Positions 33,714 to 44,412 of a stretch of 64,000 nucleotides of DNA are shown piece after piece. The stretch's first letter is position 1. The number at the start of each line of letters is the position of its first letter. This DNA comes from Clavaria fumosa. Its lineage: Eukaryota > Basidiomycota > Agaricomycetes > Agaricales > Clavariaceae. The translations under genes and the position numbers were made by a program. Location: the NCBI GenBank assembly GCA_951802425.1, contig OX637800.1:248001-312000 (forward strand). The letters run 5' to 3'. The notes under the pieces are model-generated. The model saw only the letters and a list, made by a program, of their open reading frames with translations, searched no databases and was not told the origin of the DNA.

Positions 33714-35268
33714 CCAGCGAACAATTGATATCGTCTCTCCGAGCTTTGTCGCTTTATGTACCTGCACTCCACGTGTCATTTGTGATTGATGATCATCAAC
33801 TCCAAGAGGACATCCAGTCTGGACTCTTGCTCAATCCTGTGATCATCCCAATCCTAGAAGACCTCCACTCGAACTCCATGGACCCTAAGTGGTCCATGGA
33901 CAATGACAGACTTCTCTGCAAGCGCAGATGGATTTATGTACCGGACATCAATGACCTCCAACTCTGCGTTTTACATGTGAGACATGATCACCCACTCACC
34001 AGACATTTCAGTCAGACCAAGACTACAGCCTTGGTCTTCAGGGATTATACCTGGCCAAAACTCCGAGGATTTGTATTGGACTTTTGCAAATCTTGTACAA
34101 CTTGTGGTAGGGTGAAAGCCCCTCGGCATAAGCCATATGGAATGCTCAAGCAGCTGCCCATACCCAAGAAACTGTGGAATTCCATTTCAATGGATTTCAT
34201 CAAGCAACTCCCTGAGAGCTCCAGTTTTACCACAATATTGGTGGTTGTTGATAGGTTTACGAAGCAGGGGATCTTCATCCCGACAACCAACGAAGTGAAC
34301 TCTGCAGAGTTGGCCTGTCTATTCGTATTCCATGTCTTCTCAAAACATGCAGTTCCATCACATGTCACCTCCAATCGCGGCTCTGAGTTCGTTTCCCATT
34401 TTTTTCACTCATTGGGTAAAGTCCTGGACATGACTTTACACTTCACTTCTGGATATCATCTGGAGGGTGACAGACAGACGGAGTGGACTAACCAGATGTT
34501 GGAACAGTACCTCCATTGTTACTGCAATTACCAGGAGGACAACTGGTCACAGCTCCTCCCCCTGGCTGAGTTTGCCTACAACAATGCCCTGAGCACCACC
34601 ACTGGGGTTTCTCTGTTCTTTGCGAACAAGGGCTACCACCCGAATATGTCAGTATTCCCTGAATGCAAAGTAACTTTGGTCTGTGCCCAAGAACTCGCTG
34701 TAGACTTGGATCAGCTGCACCAAGAACTCCGTACCCAAATCGCTGAAGCACAGAGTTGCTATCAGGGCCCAGTGGACAACTGTCAGACTCCAGCACTGGA
34801 GTTTAAGGTTGGAAACCGAATCTATGTTAAGGCGAAATTTTCTGTACGACCAGACCCTCCAAAAAACTCTCCAACAAGTTCCTCGGACCCTTTGAAATCA
34901 TCAGAGAGGCCAGTTCACACTCCTTCGTACTCCAACTCCCCGAGGCCATGCAAGCTGTCCACCCCGTCTTTCACATTTCCATGCTGGAGCCAGTCACTCC
35001 GAATACAATTCCAAATTGTACCATCTCCCTGCCTCCTCCAGTAGAGATTGACGGAGACCTAGAGCATGAAATCTCCGAAGTGCTCGACTCCAAGATCAAC
35101 AAATGCCGTACCTGCAAACTCCTATACCTGGTGTGGTGGTCCGGATATGAAGGAACCGATGAGGAAACATCCTGGCTCCCTGCTACAGAACTTGCTCATG
35201 CCTCTGAGGCCATTTCGGATTTCCACCAAGCTTATCCAAACAAGCCTGGACCTCTCAATACCCTCTAG
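33714..35268 (+). pseudogene. Gypsy-A pol 3' half: integrase and chromodomain
   Basis: It begins with CCAGCGAACAATTG of pol, immediately after an inverted LTR. It encodes the HHCC region (VRHDHPLTRHFSQ...CKSCTTC), the core (SMDFIKQLPES; the second catalytic position reads TSNRGSEF, Asp to Asn), [27 protein letters not shown] and the chromodomain DLEHEISEVLDSKINK...VWWSGYEG, ending at TAG 35268. It is open in one frame to about 34840, where one T is missing from the TTTTTCTGT run, shifting the chromodomain part into another frame. Open ATGs upstream lie in LTR sequence and are chance. Confidence 0.87.
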
Positions 35269-35706
35269 ACTTTTCTCTGTTCACTCCAATACCCCAAAAT
35301 TTCTCTTATGCTTCTATTTATGTACATTTTCCATTCTATACAACTCCATCTCTTTTCTCTGTCTTCTCCAAATCATAAATAAAACAAAATAAAATAAAAT
35401 AAAATAATCTGTATTTCCATCTCTCTGTCTCTCCATCTCTCTCTCTGTTCCTTTCTCCAAAAACTCCAAAAACTCTGAAAAACCTCCTTTCTTCTTATTC
35501 CTTTCTCCAAAAACTCCAAACTTTTTATTTTCTCCCAAGTCTGACTCCGAATCTCTCTTTGTCTTCTCCGTCTTGTCTTACTTATTTTCCTTTCACTCTG
35601 CTTACTTTTCACTCAAGTTCAAGGATAAAAAACAATAAAAATTATAAAAAAGAAAACAATAAAAAGAAAAACAATAAATACAATGTAGATAAATTTTTGT
35701 ATTTTT
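35269..35706 (+). other. Gypsy-A 3' spacer
   Basis: Spacer between the pol stop and the stop of the antisense ORF. It is pyrimidine-rich on the + strand with an AAAATA repeat (35384-35406) and A-rich stretches near 35640-35690. It could hold 3' ends for both the sense and the antisense transcript. No gene seen. Confidence 0.6.
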
Positions 35707-36672
35707 CTAGGCAGAGGGGGGCGAGCCAGGCAATGCTTGTAAAACTCCTTCGGGCTCCTTAAGCCCGGACTCCACTACCGCCTCCACCTCCGCCTCTTCC
35801 TCCGCCTCTTCCTTCACCTTTCCCTTCTGCTTCCCCATCACCTCCACCACCATGTCCTCCACCTCCGCCTTCTCCACCTCCGCTCTCAAAGCCTCCGCCT
35901 TCTTCTTCCTCACCTCCTCCACTGCCTCCTCCACTGCCTCCACCTTCTCCACCACCTCCATCCTCCTCCCCCACTTCTCCAAAATCCCATGGAGGATCTT
36001 CCGATCCTCTGCTGCCACCTCCATCCTCCACTCCTCTATCGCAACCACCCCCCTCAGGACCACGTTATGTGTGGCCCGCATCAAATTTAACACCTCCTCC
36101 TCTGCCCGCCAACCCCGCGGCACCCACATCTCCACCCTATCCTCCTCCAACTCTGCGGACCGCTTGGTCCACATCCCCTTCGCCTTTTTCCGCTCCAGCC
36201 TCTCCACCTCTCCACCTCTGCACTTCTGCTTCGCCCCTGCACAGGCATTGCAGGCCGTCCCCCGCCCCCCACTCGGCCACACACAGGCCACCCCCAACCT
36301 ATGACATTGCGTGCACTCCACACAATCCACCTCCATCTCCGGTGTCGGAGATCGCTTCCTCCCTACCCCTTGCTCCTGCACCACCTCTGCCACCCTCCGC
36401 TTCGCCTCCACTGCCTTCGCCCTCTCCAGCTCCTCCCGCCGCACCTTATCTGCCACCTCCCTCGCTTTCCGCTCCTCTTCCTCCTGCCTCCACCACTCCT
36501 CTTCCTCCCTCACCTTTTTCTCCCTCAACACGTTGATCCTTTTTGTGAGGGCCACGATATTGGGGTCCTCATTCTCTGCACAAGGTTGCATGGGGACAGT
36601 GACTATGGGTCGTGGGCGAGGGTGGGAGGGGCGGCTGGGCCCGGCTCTGGGCGTCGATTGTGCATTGGACAT
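35707..36672 (-). CDS. Gypsy-A antisense ORF: Zn2Cys6-like cluster and coiled coil, open
   Basis: 321 codons, uninterrupted, on the strand opposite to gag-pol, between pol and the 3' LTR. Start ATG 36672 (MSNAQSTPRAGPSRP). Residues ~38-100 are a Glu/Lys/Arg-rich heptad region that should form a coiled coil. Cysteines at about 120, 123, 130, 141, 144 and 151 have the spacing C-x2-C-x6-C-x10-C-x2-C-x6-C, which satisfies the fungal Gal4-type Zn2Cys6 consensus. An extra Cys lies at 117, and the basic residues usual in DNA-binding clusters are few. The C-terminal half is acidic/Ala-rich and predicted helical. It is open although the surrounding pol is mutated, and a relative sits at 13235-14173. 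Function unknown; a regulatory or nucleic-acid-binding role is inference. Confidence 0.72.
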   Translation of the reverse strand: MSNAQSTPRAGPSRPSHPRPRPIVTVPMQPCAENEDPNIVALTKRINVLREKKVREEEEWWRQEEEERKAREVADKVRREELERAKAVEAKRRVAEVVQEQGVGRKRSPTPEMEVDCVECTQCHRLGVACVWPSGGRGTACNACAGAKQKCRGGEVERLERKKAKGMWTKRSAELEEDRVEMWVPRGWRAEEEVLNLMRATHNVVLRGVVAIEEWRMEVAAEDRKILHGILEKWGRRMEVVEKVEAVEEAVEEVRKKKAEALRAEVEKAEVEDMVVEVMGKQKGKVKEEAEEEAEVEAVVESGLKEPEGVLQALPGSPPSA

Positions 36673-36885
36673 GAGAAGTTTTTAAAAGAAAGATTGCCCG
36701 TGTTAGGGGTGAGTGGTGATAGTGATGAGTTAAGGAAGAGAAAAGCAGAGTGCGTTGCGCATGGTTGTTTTAACCCCCAAAAAAAATTTCAGACTCCGAT
36801 CGAAGTGCTGCAAAACTCCGATGCTAACTCGTTATGGACAACACATGTTCACATGGAGTTGAGCCACAGGGTCTCAGGGGTTCAA

Positions 36886-36902
36886 CCCTAAGAGGGGGAT
36901 AC
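36886..36902 (+). promoter_or_regulatory. Polypurine tract of Gypsy-A
   Basis: CCCTAAGAGGGGGATAC lies directly before the LTR start TGTTATGACC at 36903, as expected for the plus-strand primer site. Confidence 0.75.
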
Positions 36903-37628
36903 TGTTATGACCCCATCTGCTTGCATAAGCACGATCCCTGCCCCAGACTCTGAGCTCCGTACCAGCTCCAATCCGCTCCGCCATAACTCCGTGCGCTCCA
37001 TTCCACACCTCCATTGGACTTTACTCTGCCGGCCTTCAGACCATTCGGACTTCATTCTAGAACCTTCTCCCTCCATCCCCTCATCCTGTTTACCATTGAG
37101 AGGATACCCTTGACCCATGGGAGTTGCTTTTTTGTTGTTGTTTCTTTGTTCCATGAAAATTGCACAGGCACATGTGGTGAAACTCTCCTAGTAATTTGAT
37201 ATGTACATTGTTTCACATTACTCCTATACTCTGTCCTTGCAGTATAAGTTTCCACCTGTATCTCCCTGCTCCTCAGTTCGAATATTAATGTCTCTTGATC
37301 CTAAAAACATCTCTGAGCTTTTGTCCTCATCATCCTTGACATCCTCCACATCATCCGACTAACTCCAACCAACTCCAATCAACTCCAGCAGACTCCGATA
37401 TTCTCAGAGTTTGACTTCTCTGTTTGATTTCTTTCTGGCATTGTTTTCTGTTTGATAAATAGGGACAAGGTATATACATGGTGGCACAACACATACGTTG
37501 AGGCTGCAGTCCCATAAGTCTCCTTCTTCTCTACTTACTACTCCATTTCTCTGATATTGGACTCCAATAATACATCTCCATTCCACTCTGTTAACCCCTT
37601 CGCTGTTAACCTTGTTAGGACCATGACA
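36903..37628 (+). repeat. Gypsy-A 3' LTR (726 bp)
   Basis: TGTTATGACCCC...GGACCATGACA, followed by the outer target duplication CATGT. Same length as the LTR at 23121, which carries the other copy of the duplication. The differences noted over the first 150 bases are all transitions. Confidence 0.9.
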
Positions 37629-38125
37629 CATGTATTTACTGGTACTTTAGACTTGACATTGATGCACTTTGGTTTAAGCTTGAGACTTCTAAGCCCTTGA
37701 GCTTCAAACCTATGTGATTGATAGGTCTTGTCTTGCTTGGTGACCTTGACAACACCAAGACACACTCTGCTTCTTCTAAATCATTCTCTGTGCTCACATA
37801 CACTCACACAGTTAAGTATTCCCTTTCTATTGTCTTGGTGCTAACTTTTGGAAACCCATAGGTTCAATTCCCAGTCAGCAAAGACATTGTCTTCACTGAC
37901 ACACCTCTTGACATTGTTGCAACCACTTGCAGCCTCCTCAACAACATCTTTTCTTTGCAAATCATCTTTTTCCATTCTCACACTTTGTCTACCATTCATG
38001 CAACCTTCTGGGACTGGGTATTCTTGATTATACTCAACAGTTGTTTGACCTTAGTGAGTTACACTTACAGTCACCAAATCAATTGACTTTCAGCAATTGT
38101 TAATGAGACTGGATGAGCCCTAACA
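37629..38125 (+). repeat. Gypsy-B-type LTR, right half (continued from 23120)
   Basis: Resumes the LTR interrupted at 23120 (CATGTATTTACTGG..., aligning with CATGTACTTCTCG at 8412). It ends GAGCCCTAACA. The sequence beyond is not the Gypsy-B leader, so this is the 3' boundary of an old element. Confidence 0.8.
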
Positions 38126-38256
38126 CCACCATGGTGTCACCAGCAGTAGTCTGACATGGCATGGTGGGAGGGGCAGGGGTGCAGGCCAGTGGCTGGGCCA
38201 GGAAGGGGTGAGGGGCAAATGCTGGAGTATGGGGCAGTGCTGCAGGGGTGAAATGA

Positions 38257-39333
38257 CAAGCATCAGCTTGCACCAGATGTGCATCAGGCTGCACTGATGC
38301 AGGGTGATGCAAACCTGATGCAAGGTGATGCAGGGTGATGCAAACCTGATGCAAGGTGATGCACATCTGATGCAAGGTAATGCACACCTGATGCAGGGTG
38401 ATGCACACCTGATGCAGGGTGATGCACATCAGGTGTGCATCAGGCATGCATCAGCTTGCAACAGGTGTGCATCAGGCTGCATCATGTGTGCATCAGGTAT
38501 GCATCAGGCTGCATCATGTTTGCATCAGGTATGCATCAGGTTGCACCAGATGTGCATCATGCTGCACTGATGCATGCCTGATGCACACCTGATGCAGGGT
38601 GATGCATACCTGATGCAAGGTGATGCACACCTGATGCAAGGTGATGTGCACCTGGTGCAAGCTGATGCATGCCTAATGCACACCTGATGCAAGGTGATGC
38701 ACACCTGATGCAGGGTGATGCACATCAGGTGTGCATTAGGCATGCATCAGCTTGCACCAGGTGTGCATCAGGCTGCATCATGTGTGCATCAGGTATGCAT
38801 CAGGCTGCATCATGTGTGCATCAGGTGTGCATCACCCTGCATCAGGTGTGCATCATGCTGCACTGATGCATGCCTGATGCACACCTGGTGCAAGCTGATG
38901 CACACCTGATGCAAGCTGATGCACATCAGGTGTGCATCAGGCATGCATCAGTTTGCACCAGGTGTGCATCAGGCATGCATCAGCCTGCACCAGATGTGCA
39001 TCAGGCTGCATCATGTGTGCACCAGATGTGCATCAGGCTGCATCATGTGTGCACCAGATGTGCATCAGGCTGCATCATGTGTGCACCAGATGTGCATCAG
39101 GTTGCACCAGGTGTGCATCAGGTTGCACCAGATGTGCATCAGGCTGCACTGATGCAAGGTAATGCACACCTGATGCAAGGTGATGCACACCTGATGCAGG
39201 GTGATGCACACCTGATGCAAGGTGATGCACACCTGATGCAGGGTGATGCACACCTGATGCAAGGTGATGCAAGGTAATGCACACCTGATGCAGGGTGATG
39301 CACACTGATGCAGGGTGATGCAGGCCGATGCAA
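38257..39333. repeat. Minisatellite of alternating inverted blocks (GATGCACACCT unit)
   Basis: About 1.08 kb built from a 10-11-bp core, GATGCACACCT / GATGCAGGGT, usually paired as a 21-bp unit. The orientation flips repeatedly. Blocks read GATGC... at about 38283-38424, 38575-38724, 38867-38927 and 39147-39331. They read GCATC... at about 38425-38558, 38725-38865 and 38928-39145. Long apparent reading frames on both strands are a by-product of the repeat and not genes. Confidence 0.85.
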
Positions 39334-39389
39334 AAAAACGCAGGCATTTATTAAGTTGAGATGGGATAATATTGTCCAATATTGCCCCT

Positions 39390-41735
39390 CATACTGATGC
39401 TTGATTTTACACAGAGGGGCATTCGGAACCCCCAACAGACCTACACTAAAATTCTTTTTCGTGAGCGATTTGTGAAGGCTGTAATTCGTGATGACCTCCC
39501 ATTCCGTTTTGGGGAAGGTAAGGGGGTAATTGACCTCTTCAAAATATTTGCCGAAAAGCCTGAACTCCCGTCACACCACACTGTCCGTCGCAATCTGGAC
39601 ATGTTGCACTCCTCCATCTCGACCTCAATCACAAGTGAGATCAAGGTGAGCTTCGCCAAGGGCTTGTGAATTCGTCTGACTGGTTGACCATCCAGTCCTT
39701 GAAGTCAAAGGTTGGCATCGCAAGTGACATGTGGACAAGCAAGAACTCCGTTTATGCTTACAACGGTGTTGTTGGATTTTGGATCAACGATGACTGGTGT
39801 CTTGTGGAAACAGTGCTCGACCTGATTCACCTTGATGGTGATCACACAGGCACCGCAGTTGGCAAACTGATGTTTGAATCGATGAAGAAACGTGGTGTAA
39901 CAAAAAAGATATGTTTCTCCTTCTCAATTTTGTTCCTTTCACTCATGTTGTCGTGTCCACTTAGCTGCCCATGGTCACGATAATGCTTCGGTCAACAATG
40001 TCATCAATCAGGCCTTCTGTAAGCGTGTCTTGAAGGCCCACAGCCTCTGGCTCAGTGCCGATAATATCAGGATTGGATGCAGCCAACACAGTCTGCACAT
40101 TTGTGTACAGTCAGTCCGCTTTGTTCATGCTTTAATCATTTCTAAAGGTGTGAATAGAGAAATATTTGCTGTACTCGAAGCTATGCCGCAGCCTGATAAA
40201 GAAGACTACTACCTAGCTGCTAAGGGGTTTCCCATCACATATGACCCCGCAGACGATCCTGCTGTGCAAGAACAAGAAGCAGAAGCGGCTGCACTCCAGT
40301 CTGGCAAGGCTCTTGACCCAGAGACACCGGAAAGCGATAGCGGCGATGAAACGAGTGACGATGAGCTTCCCCAAGACAGCAGCAATGAGGGTGATCAATC
40401 TGCACCAAAGGTGCGACGTAAGGGGCTTCAGGGACCATATTGCAAGGTGCTGTCTTTCTACCTCTTGCATTTTGTCATTTCTAATGCGTTTTAAAGCTCC
40501 ACACTTTGCTCGTTTACATTTTGCACTCCAATCCTCGCCGAACACAAATGCTGAAATTCATCCAACAACTCTGCCCCAATGACGTCAACCATCTTGTCCT
40601 TGTTAAGGCCATGAAGGTCCAGTGGAATACAGCATACTTCAAAATGGATCGGGCACTTAAGTTGAAACTGGTACACTGCCAACATATCTTTTGAACGCTT
40701 ATCGCTGACATTCTTGCTAGGCTATCAACCACTGGATCGCGCAAATGGATGCAGGACGCACTGGTAAAAAGGCTACAGCTGCCAAGAGGAAGAAGCGGAT
40801 GTACACACTCACCGAGAGCAACTGGGAAGTTCTTGAAAAATTCTGCGACTCACTTGAGGTACTTTGAGCATCATCAGCTAAATCTGTGTTGACTTGTATC
40901 CCATAGATTTTCTACAAAGTTTGTCTTGAGCTGTCGAAGGCAGACGAACCAACGCTGCCGAAAATACTTCCACTTTATAAACGTGTGGAGGAACAGCTTG
41001 TCTCCGTCATCAATTCAATGGATACAGATGCCGACCCCCATTTTGCTGATCTGAGAGCCGCATTTGAAGCTGTCTCGCAAAGTTGAGGATCTACATTAAT
41101 AAGGCCCTCAAATCGGATTTCCCTTTGCTCGGCACAGGTGAGAACTCTCTTTCACATTTGTTGGCTGCTGAAATTCGTCCAGTTCTCCACCCCAGCTTTC
41201 GGCTGAAACACTTCGAGAACAAGAAGTACCTGGCCCAAATCCCTATTCAGGCCAAGGTACTTCTTGAGCACTTATACACTCTCTATCATGAAGAACACGG
41301 CACTCCCCCAGTTGCGCAGCCTCGCCCCAAACACAAACCATCCATCTTCGCTGAGGTCATGGCAAGTGAGACCTCCGCATTGCGTCTCACAACAGAACTC
41401 GATCGCTACTTCAGTGGCATTTTTCCGTACCAGGGCTCGAATTCTTTAATCTGGTGGAAGGTCAGCTCTTCCTTTTCTATCTCAAACGAAACTGATCATC
41501 TCCCTAGGCCCACGAAATTGAATTCCCAATTCTTGGACACATTGCGCGTGATATTCTCTGCATTCCTGGGGTAAGTATTTCAGTAGAGCACCTATTTTCC
41601 AGTTGCAGGCAAACAATATCAGATGCTCGCTCATCCATGACAGCATCCACTGCTGCATTGACAGTCTGCACAAAAGAGTGGTTGAAGGAAGGGCGGGGAG
41701 ATGACATTGAGTTTCTTAGGGATGTGCGTACTTGA
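39390..41735 (+). pseudogene. hAT-family transposase, intron-containing, decayed or partial
   Basis: Conserved hAT blocks appear in order: VKAVIRDDLPF and LPSHHTVRRNLD (39470-39600), GIASDMWTSKNSVYAY (39716-39770), HGHDNASVNN (39970), GCSQHSLHICVQ (40075), VKVQWNTAYFKMDRALKLKL (40610-40670), and the C-terminal dimerisation region FPILGHIARDIL / VSISVEHLFSSCRQTISDARS (41525-41640). It ends at TGA 41733-41735. Likely introns include 39646-39695, about 39912-39965, about 40858-40908 and about 41463-41508. An acidic linker lies at 40240-40420. The BED zinc finger expected at the N-terminus is not seen, the middle is in several frames, and no terminal repeats were identified. Probably inactive. 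Confidence 0.78.
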
Positions 41736-42027
41736 TTAAGGTTATAATACAGTTACACATAGGTTATGTTGGAGTTAAACTATGACTATGGTTATTATAC
41801 ACTTACCATAACCTCCCATAGGGTACAGTTATATTAAATATCTTGCGCTGAAATAATGTAACCATATATGGCCAGCCCTAGACAAGGCGGGCGAGTAAGG
41901 TGAATAACACACGGAGAATAATTGGTGGGGTTGGATGCAGGGTGACTGAGGGACTGGAAAAGGCATTAGATGTCGATAAGAAGAAAGATGTTGAATGATT
42001 TGCGTTCTTTGATGTAATTGGTCTATT
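41736..42027. other. Intergenic, nothing recognised
   Basis: AT-rich sequence between the hAT relic and the phytase pseudogene, with several GGTTATG/CATAACC motifs in both orientations (41740-41820). No gene or repeat boundary could be fixed. Confidence 0.5.
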
Positions 42028-43740
42028 TCAAAACCATTTCTCAAAATCACCTTCTCCATTTCTCTGAGCATAAATCTGGCTCTTCACAAACGCGTCCAAA
42101 TGACACACCCCGTCACTCCCAGCGCCACAGAACCCTAGCGGTTGCACCTGGTCATTCACTAATATCCTCACGCGCTCTTCACGCATCACGCTTCTGATCT
42201 TCGGCGACGCCACGGGACACACCACCTTCTCCACCACCATCCCCCCAGCGAACGGCACCATCTCCGACACGACCCACATTTGGCCTGCTTGCGGCGGGTC
42301 CTGCTCAAACAGCCCCAGCGCCGCGAACACCGCGATCATCGCGTTGTCGTGCGAAAAGTCGGCGTATAGTGTCCGGTTTAGCGGAAATGTCTCCGGAGAC
42401 GCGTCTAGCGTCCGGTTCGTCTGCGTCTCGTCCATCACAGCCTTCGGGTTTGTTCCTTTCTCTTCGATGTCAAATTTTACATCACTATCATTTTACCGAA
42501 GTTATGGGCAACCGAACGAGCTGTTCGTGCGTCTCACGGGAGTCCTGTAGTATTTCTCGGCATCTCCTAGGAACTCGAGTGCTTCAAAATCCTCAATCGT
42601 AAATAGGTCGCAGAACGGACTGTGCGCCTCTTAGGCCAGTGTCTCGAAAAGACACAGGGTTAAAAGGCTGAAGACGTCAAGGTTCGTCAGATTGGCACCG
42701 GGTGCAGCTCTGTTCAGCTTCGCTGCCAGTGGGGGGCTATATATAGATTGCCACCAACAAGCTTCCTCATGCGCGCTGCCCATGTTGGGACACATGTTGT
42801 CGTCCAGCGTCGAGTTGCCCTGGTTACTGGAGGAAGGGAGCATGTCTAACCGTCGTGGTGTACTTACAGTTTCAGGCAAGGCTACGGACAATCCAAAGTC
42901 ATAATTATCCTGGCTTGCGGAAATAAATCCTGGGATGCACAAGCTTTATTATTTGCGAGACGTAGGATGTTGAAATGACAGTTTACCTGCTGTCCAATTC
43001 ATGGCAGACATGACAACGTGCTCAGACTCACATGCTCGCACGAAAGGCAACTGTGTCTCATTGACTAGATGCCGATATCGCATGAACGCCTCCTCCCCCG
43101 CTTCGAACAACCTGGAAAGGGGAAACGATCCGGCAGACAAACAATCAGTCGACCATACTCAATGCTGCTCAAGCGATCATCTGTACTCACTCTGCGGCAC
43201 CGAAATGTAAAAGGGCATTGGTACCGAGACCATAGGTATACCGGCGGAGAAACTCATATCGCACGTCAGCGTAGTGACTGGCCGCCTTGAGCCTCGCGAC
43301 CGCCGCTTGGAGCTCTGCACCCTTCTTCAATGTCGGGTATCGGGCACCGTGACGCTGGAGATAAACACGCGTAAATCAAACAAGGAATGAAGCCCAGAGT
43401 ATATGAGAGACAGACGTACGATATTGACCTATTTGAACAGTATTGCCACGAATCGACACATCAAGCAAGCGGGGCGACTGTAAAACTCACCGACCTGGAC
43501 TACCTCACAAGGATGCGGGACGGGGGCGTAGCACGCAACGGGGTAGTAGGGAGACTGCTGTCCCCATAGCCGTTCTATGCGAGGACTAGCGGGCCGTTCC
43601 AGTGGAGGTACCACGGGTCCAGATGAGAGGAGCAGCGAGATTGTCCACAGGAGAGCGATGGTGACACAAAGGGCGAACCTGCCATGCTGTGCAGTGGCCC
43701 CTGCGGCCTTGGCAGCGAGCAATGGGTTCTGCTTTAACGA
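42028..43740 (-). pseudogene. Phytase-like histidine acid phosphatase, broken
   Basis: Exons run leftwards. About 43740-43485 holds a hydrophobic N-terminal anchor (FALCVTIALLWTISLLLSS) and LWGQQSPYYPV...HPCEVVQ. 43354-43191 starts with the signature RHGARYPT. 43111-42987 contains PFVRACESEHVVMSAMNWT. Then 42929 leftwards contains NSTLDDNMCP, APGANLTNLDV and SPFCDLFTIEDFEALE. The last exon, from about 42450, has NRTLYADFSHDN with the catalytic HD. Introns have GTGAGT/GTAAAC donors and CAG acceptors. Defects are an in-frame TAA at 42633-42631 and loss of the GPVQGVGYVNEL region after KYYRT, replaced by about 85 unrelated bases. The family releases phosphate from phytate; secreted or membrane-anchored. 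Confidence 0.82.
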
Positions 43741-44007
43741 TTGAGGTATCTCTTAAGCTGGACCAGTACGGCTTTCATCATTGCCACGTCTATCGTCTCC
43801 TAGATTTCTGGGTCCTCAACAACTTCCGGTTCTGCCACCTCGATTGATCCCAAGAGCAGTTGGGCGGTAGAGCAAAGCGATGCTTGAAGTGTCGAAGGCC
43901 TGATCCGTTGTTTTGGGGCGTGTAGGACGGATCACCGGTGCTCCATCTGGTCCTTTGCCATCGACGATACGGTTTCCATCGTCATCATCCCTAGCTGATA
44001 GAGATTG

Positions 44008-44412
44008 TCAACGGAGATGGACGTCCTCGTTGCTAACCGAGTCTGGGCGCTGGCGAAGGCTACGCGGGAGCTTTTGGAGGGGGTCAGTGGACAGGATCAC
44101 ATCCTTTTCCAGGTCGGTGCCATTTACCCTGTCCCTATTTCTCTCGATCGAGCTCATCATTCCACGTTCGCTTTTTGTGTTGAGTTTGAGAACATGTCTC
44201 CACAGCAAACACTTATACACGATGACTACAACTTCATGTTGCAGTTGGACGCCATGTGGATGCCACGAGACATACGTCGCCGCGCCAATGAACGGCGCAA
44301 AACTGACGCCTGCCCAGAACTCGCGCCCAATGCGGTTGATCTCCACGAGTGCGATCTTGGACATGTCTGCCCTTCTCCGAATCGTGTATATGTTGTCCTT
44401 GTTCGCCATCAT
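44008..44412 (-). pseudogene. Unrecognised host-type coding segment
   Basis: A - strand open stretch of about 134 codons with protein-like composition (AVTAPMMANKDNIYTIRRRA, ALVEINRIGREFWAGVSFAP), possibly with a membrane-associated helix. I do not recognise the family. The flanks are damaged: upstream lie a phytase scrap and a long GCC/GCT repeat, and the open segment at 45955-46635 on the same strand may be the front of the same gene. A + strand frame overlaps (44005-44661), but its composition is less protein-like. Confidence 0.3.

Larger units (their letters stand above)
23121..37628 (+). mobile_element. 14.5-kb Gypsy-A composite with outer duplication CATGT and inner duplication CCAGC
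   Basis: Outer ends are Gypsy-A LTRs of 726 bp each (23121-23846 and 36903-37628), flanked by the 5-bp repeat CATGT (23116-23120 and 37629-37633). Between them, in order, lie a full gag-pol, a partial LTR ending at 29402, an inverted block containing pol 5' half, gag and a whole LTR (29403-33713), then the matching pol 3' half, the antisense ORF and the 3' LTR. CCAGC, a pol sequence, is present at both edges of the inverted block (29403-29407 in reverse and 33714-33718). The best explanation is an autointegration circle that recombined into a resident element through LTR homology. Confidence 0.8.

Noticed and set aside
36069..36891. + strand frames opposite the 321-aa antisense ORF
   Set aside because: Shadow frames of the - strand ORF; not conserved in the other copy.
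38257..39333. Possible CRISPR-like array (regular repeats)
   Set aside because: Repeats are contiguous and inverted without unique spacers, and the genome is fungal; it is a minisatellite.
38100..39435. Many overlapping frames in both directions rich in His, Cys, Ala and Gln
   Set aside because: They are by-products of the GATGCACACCT minisatellite, whose unit length avoids stops; no start context or conserved domain is present.
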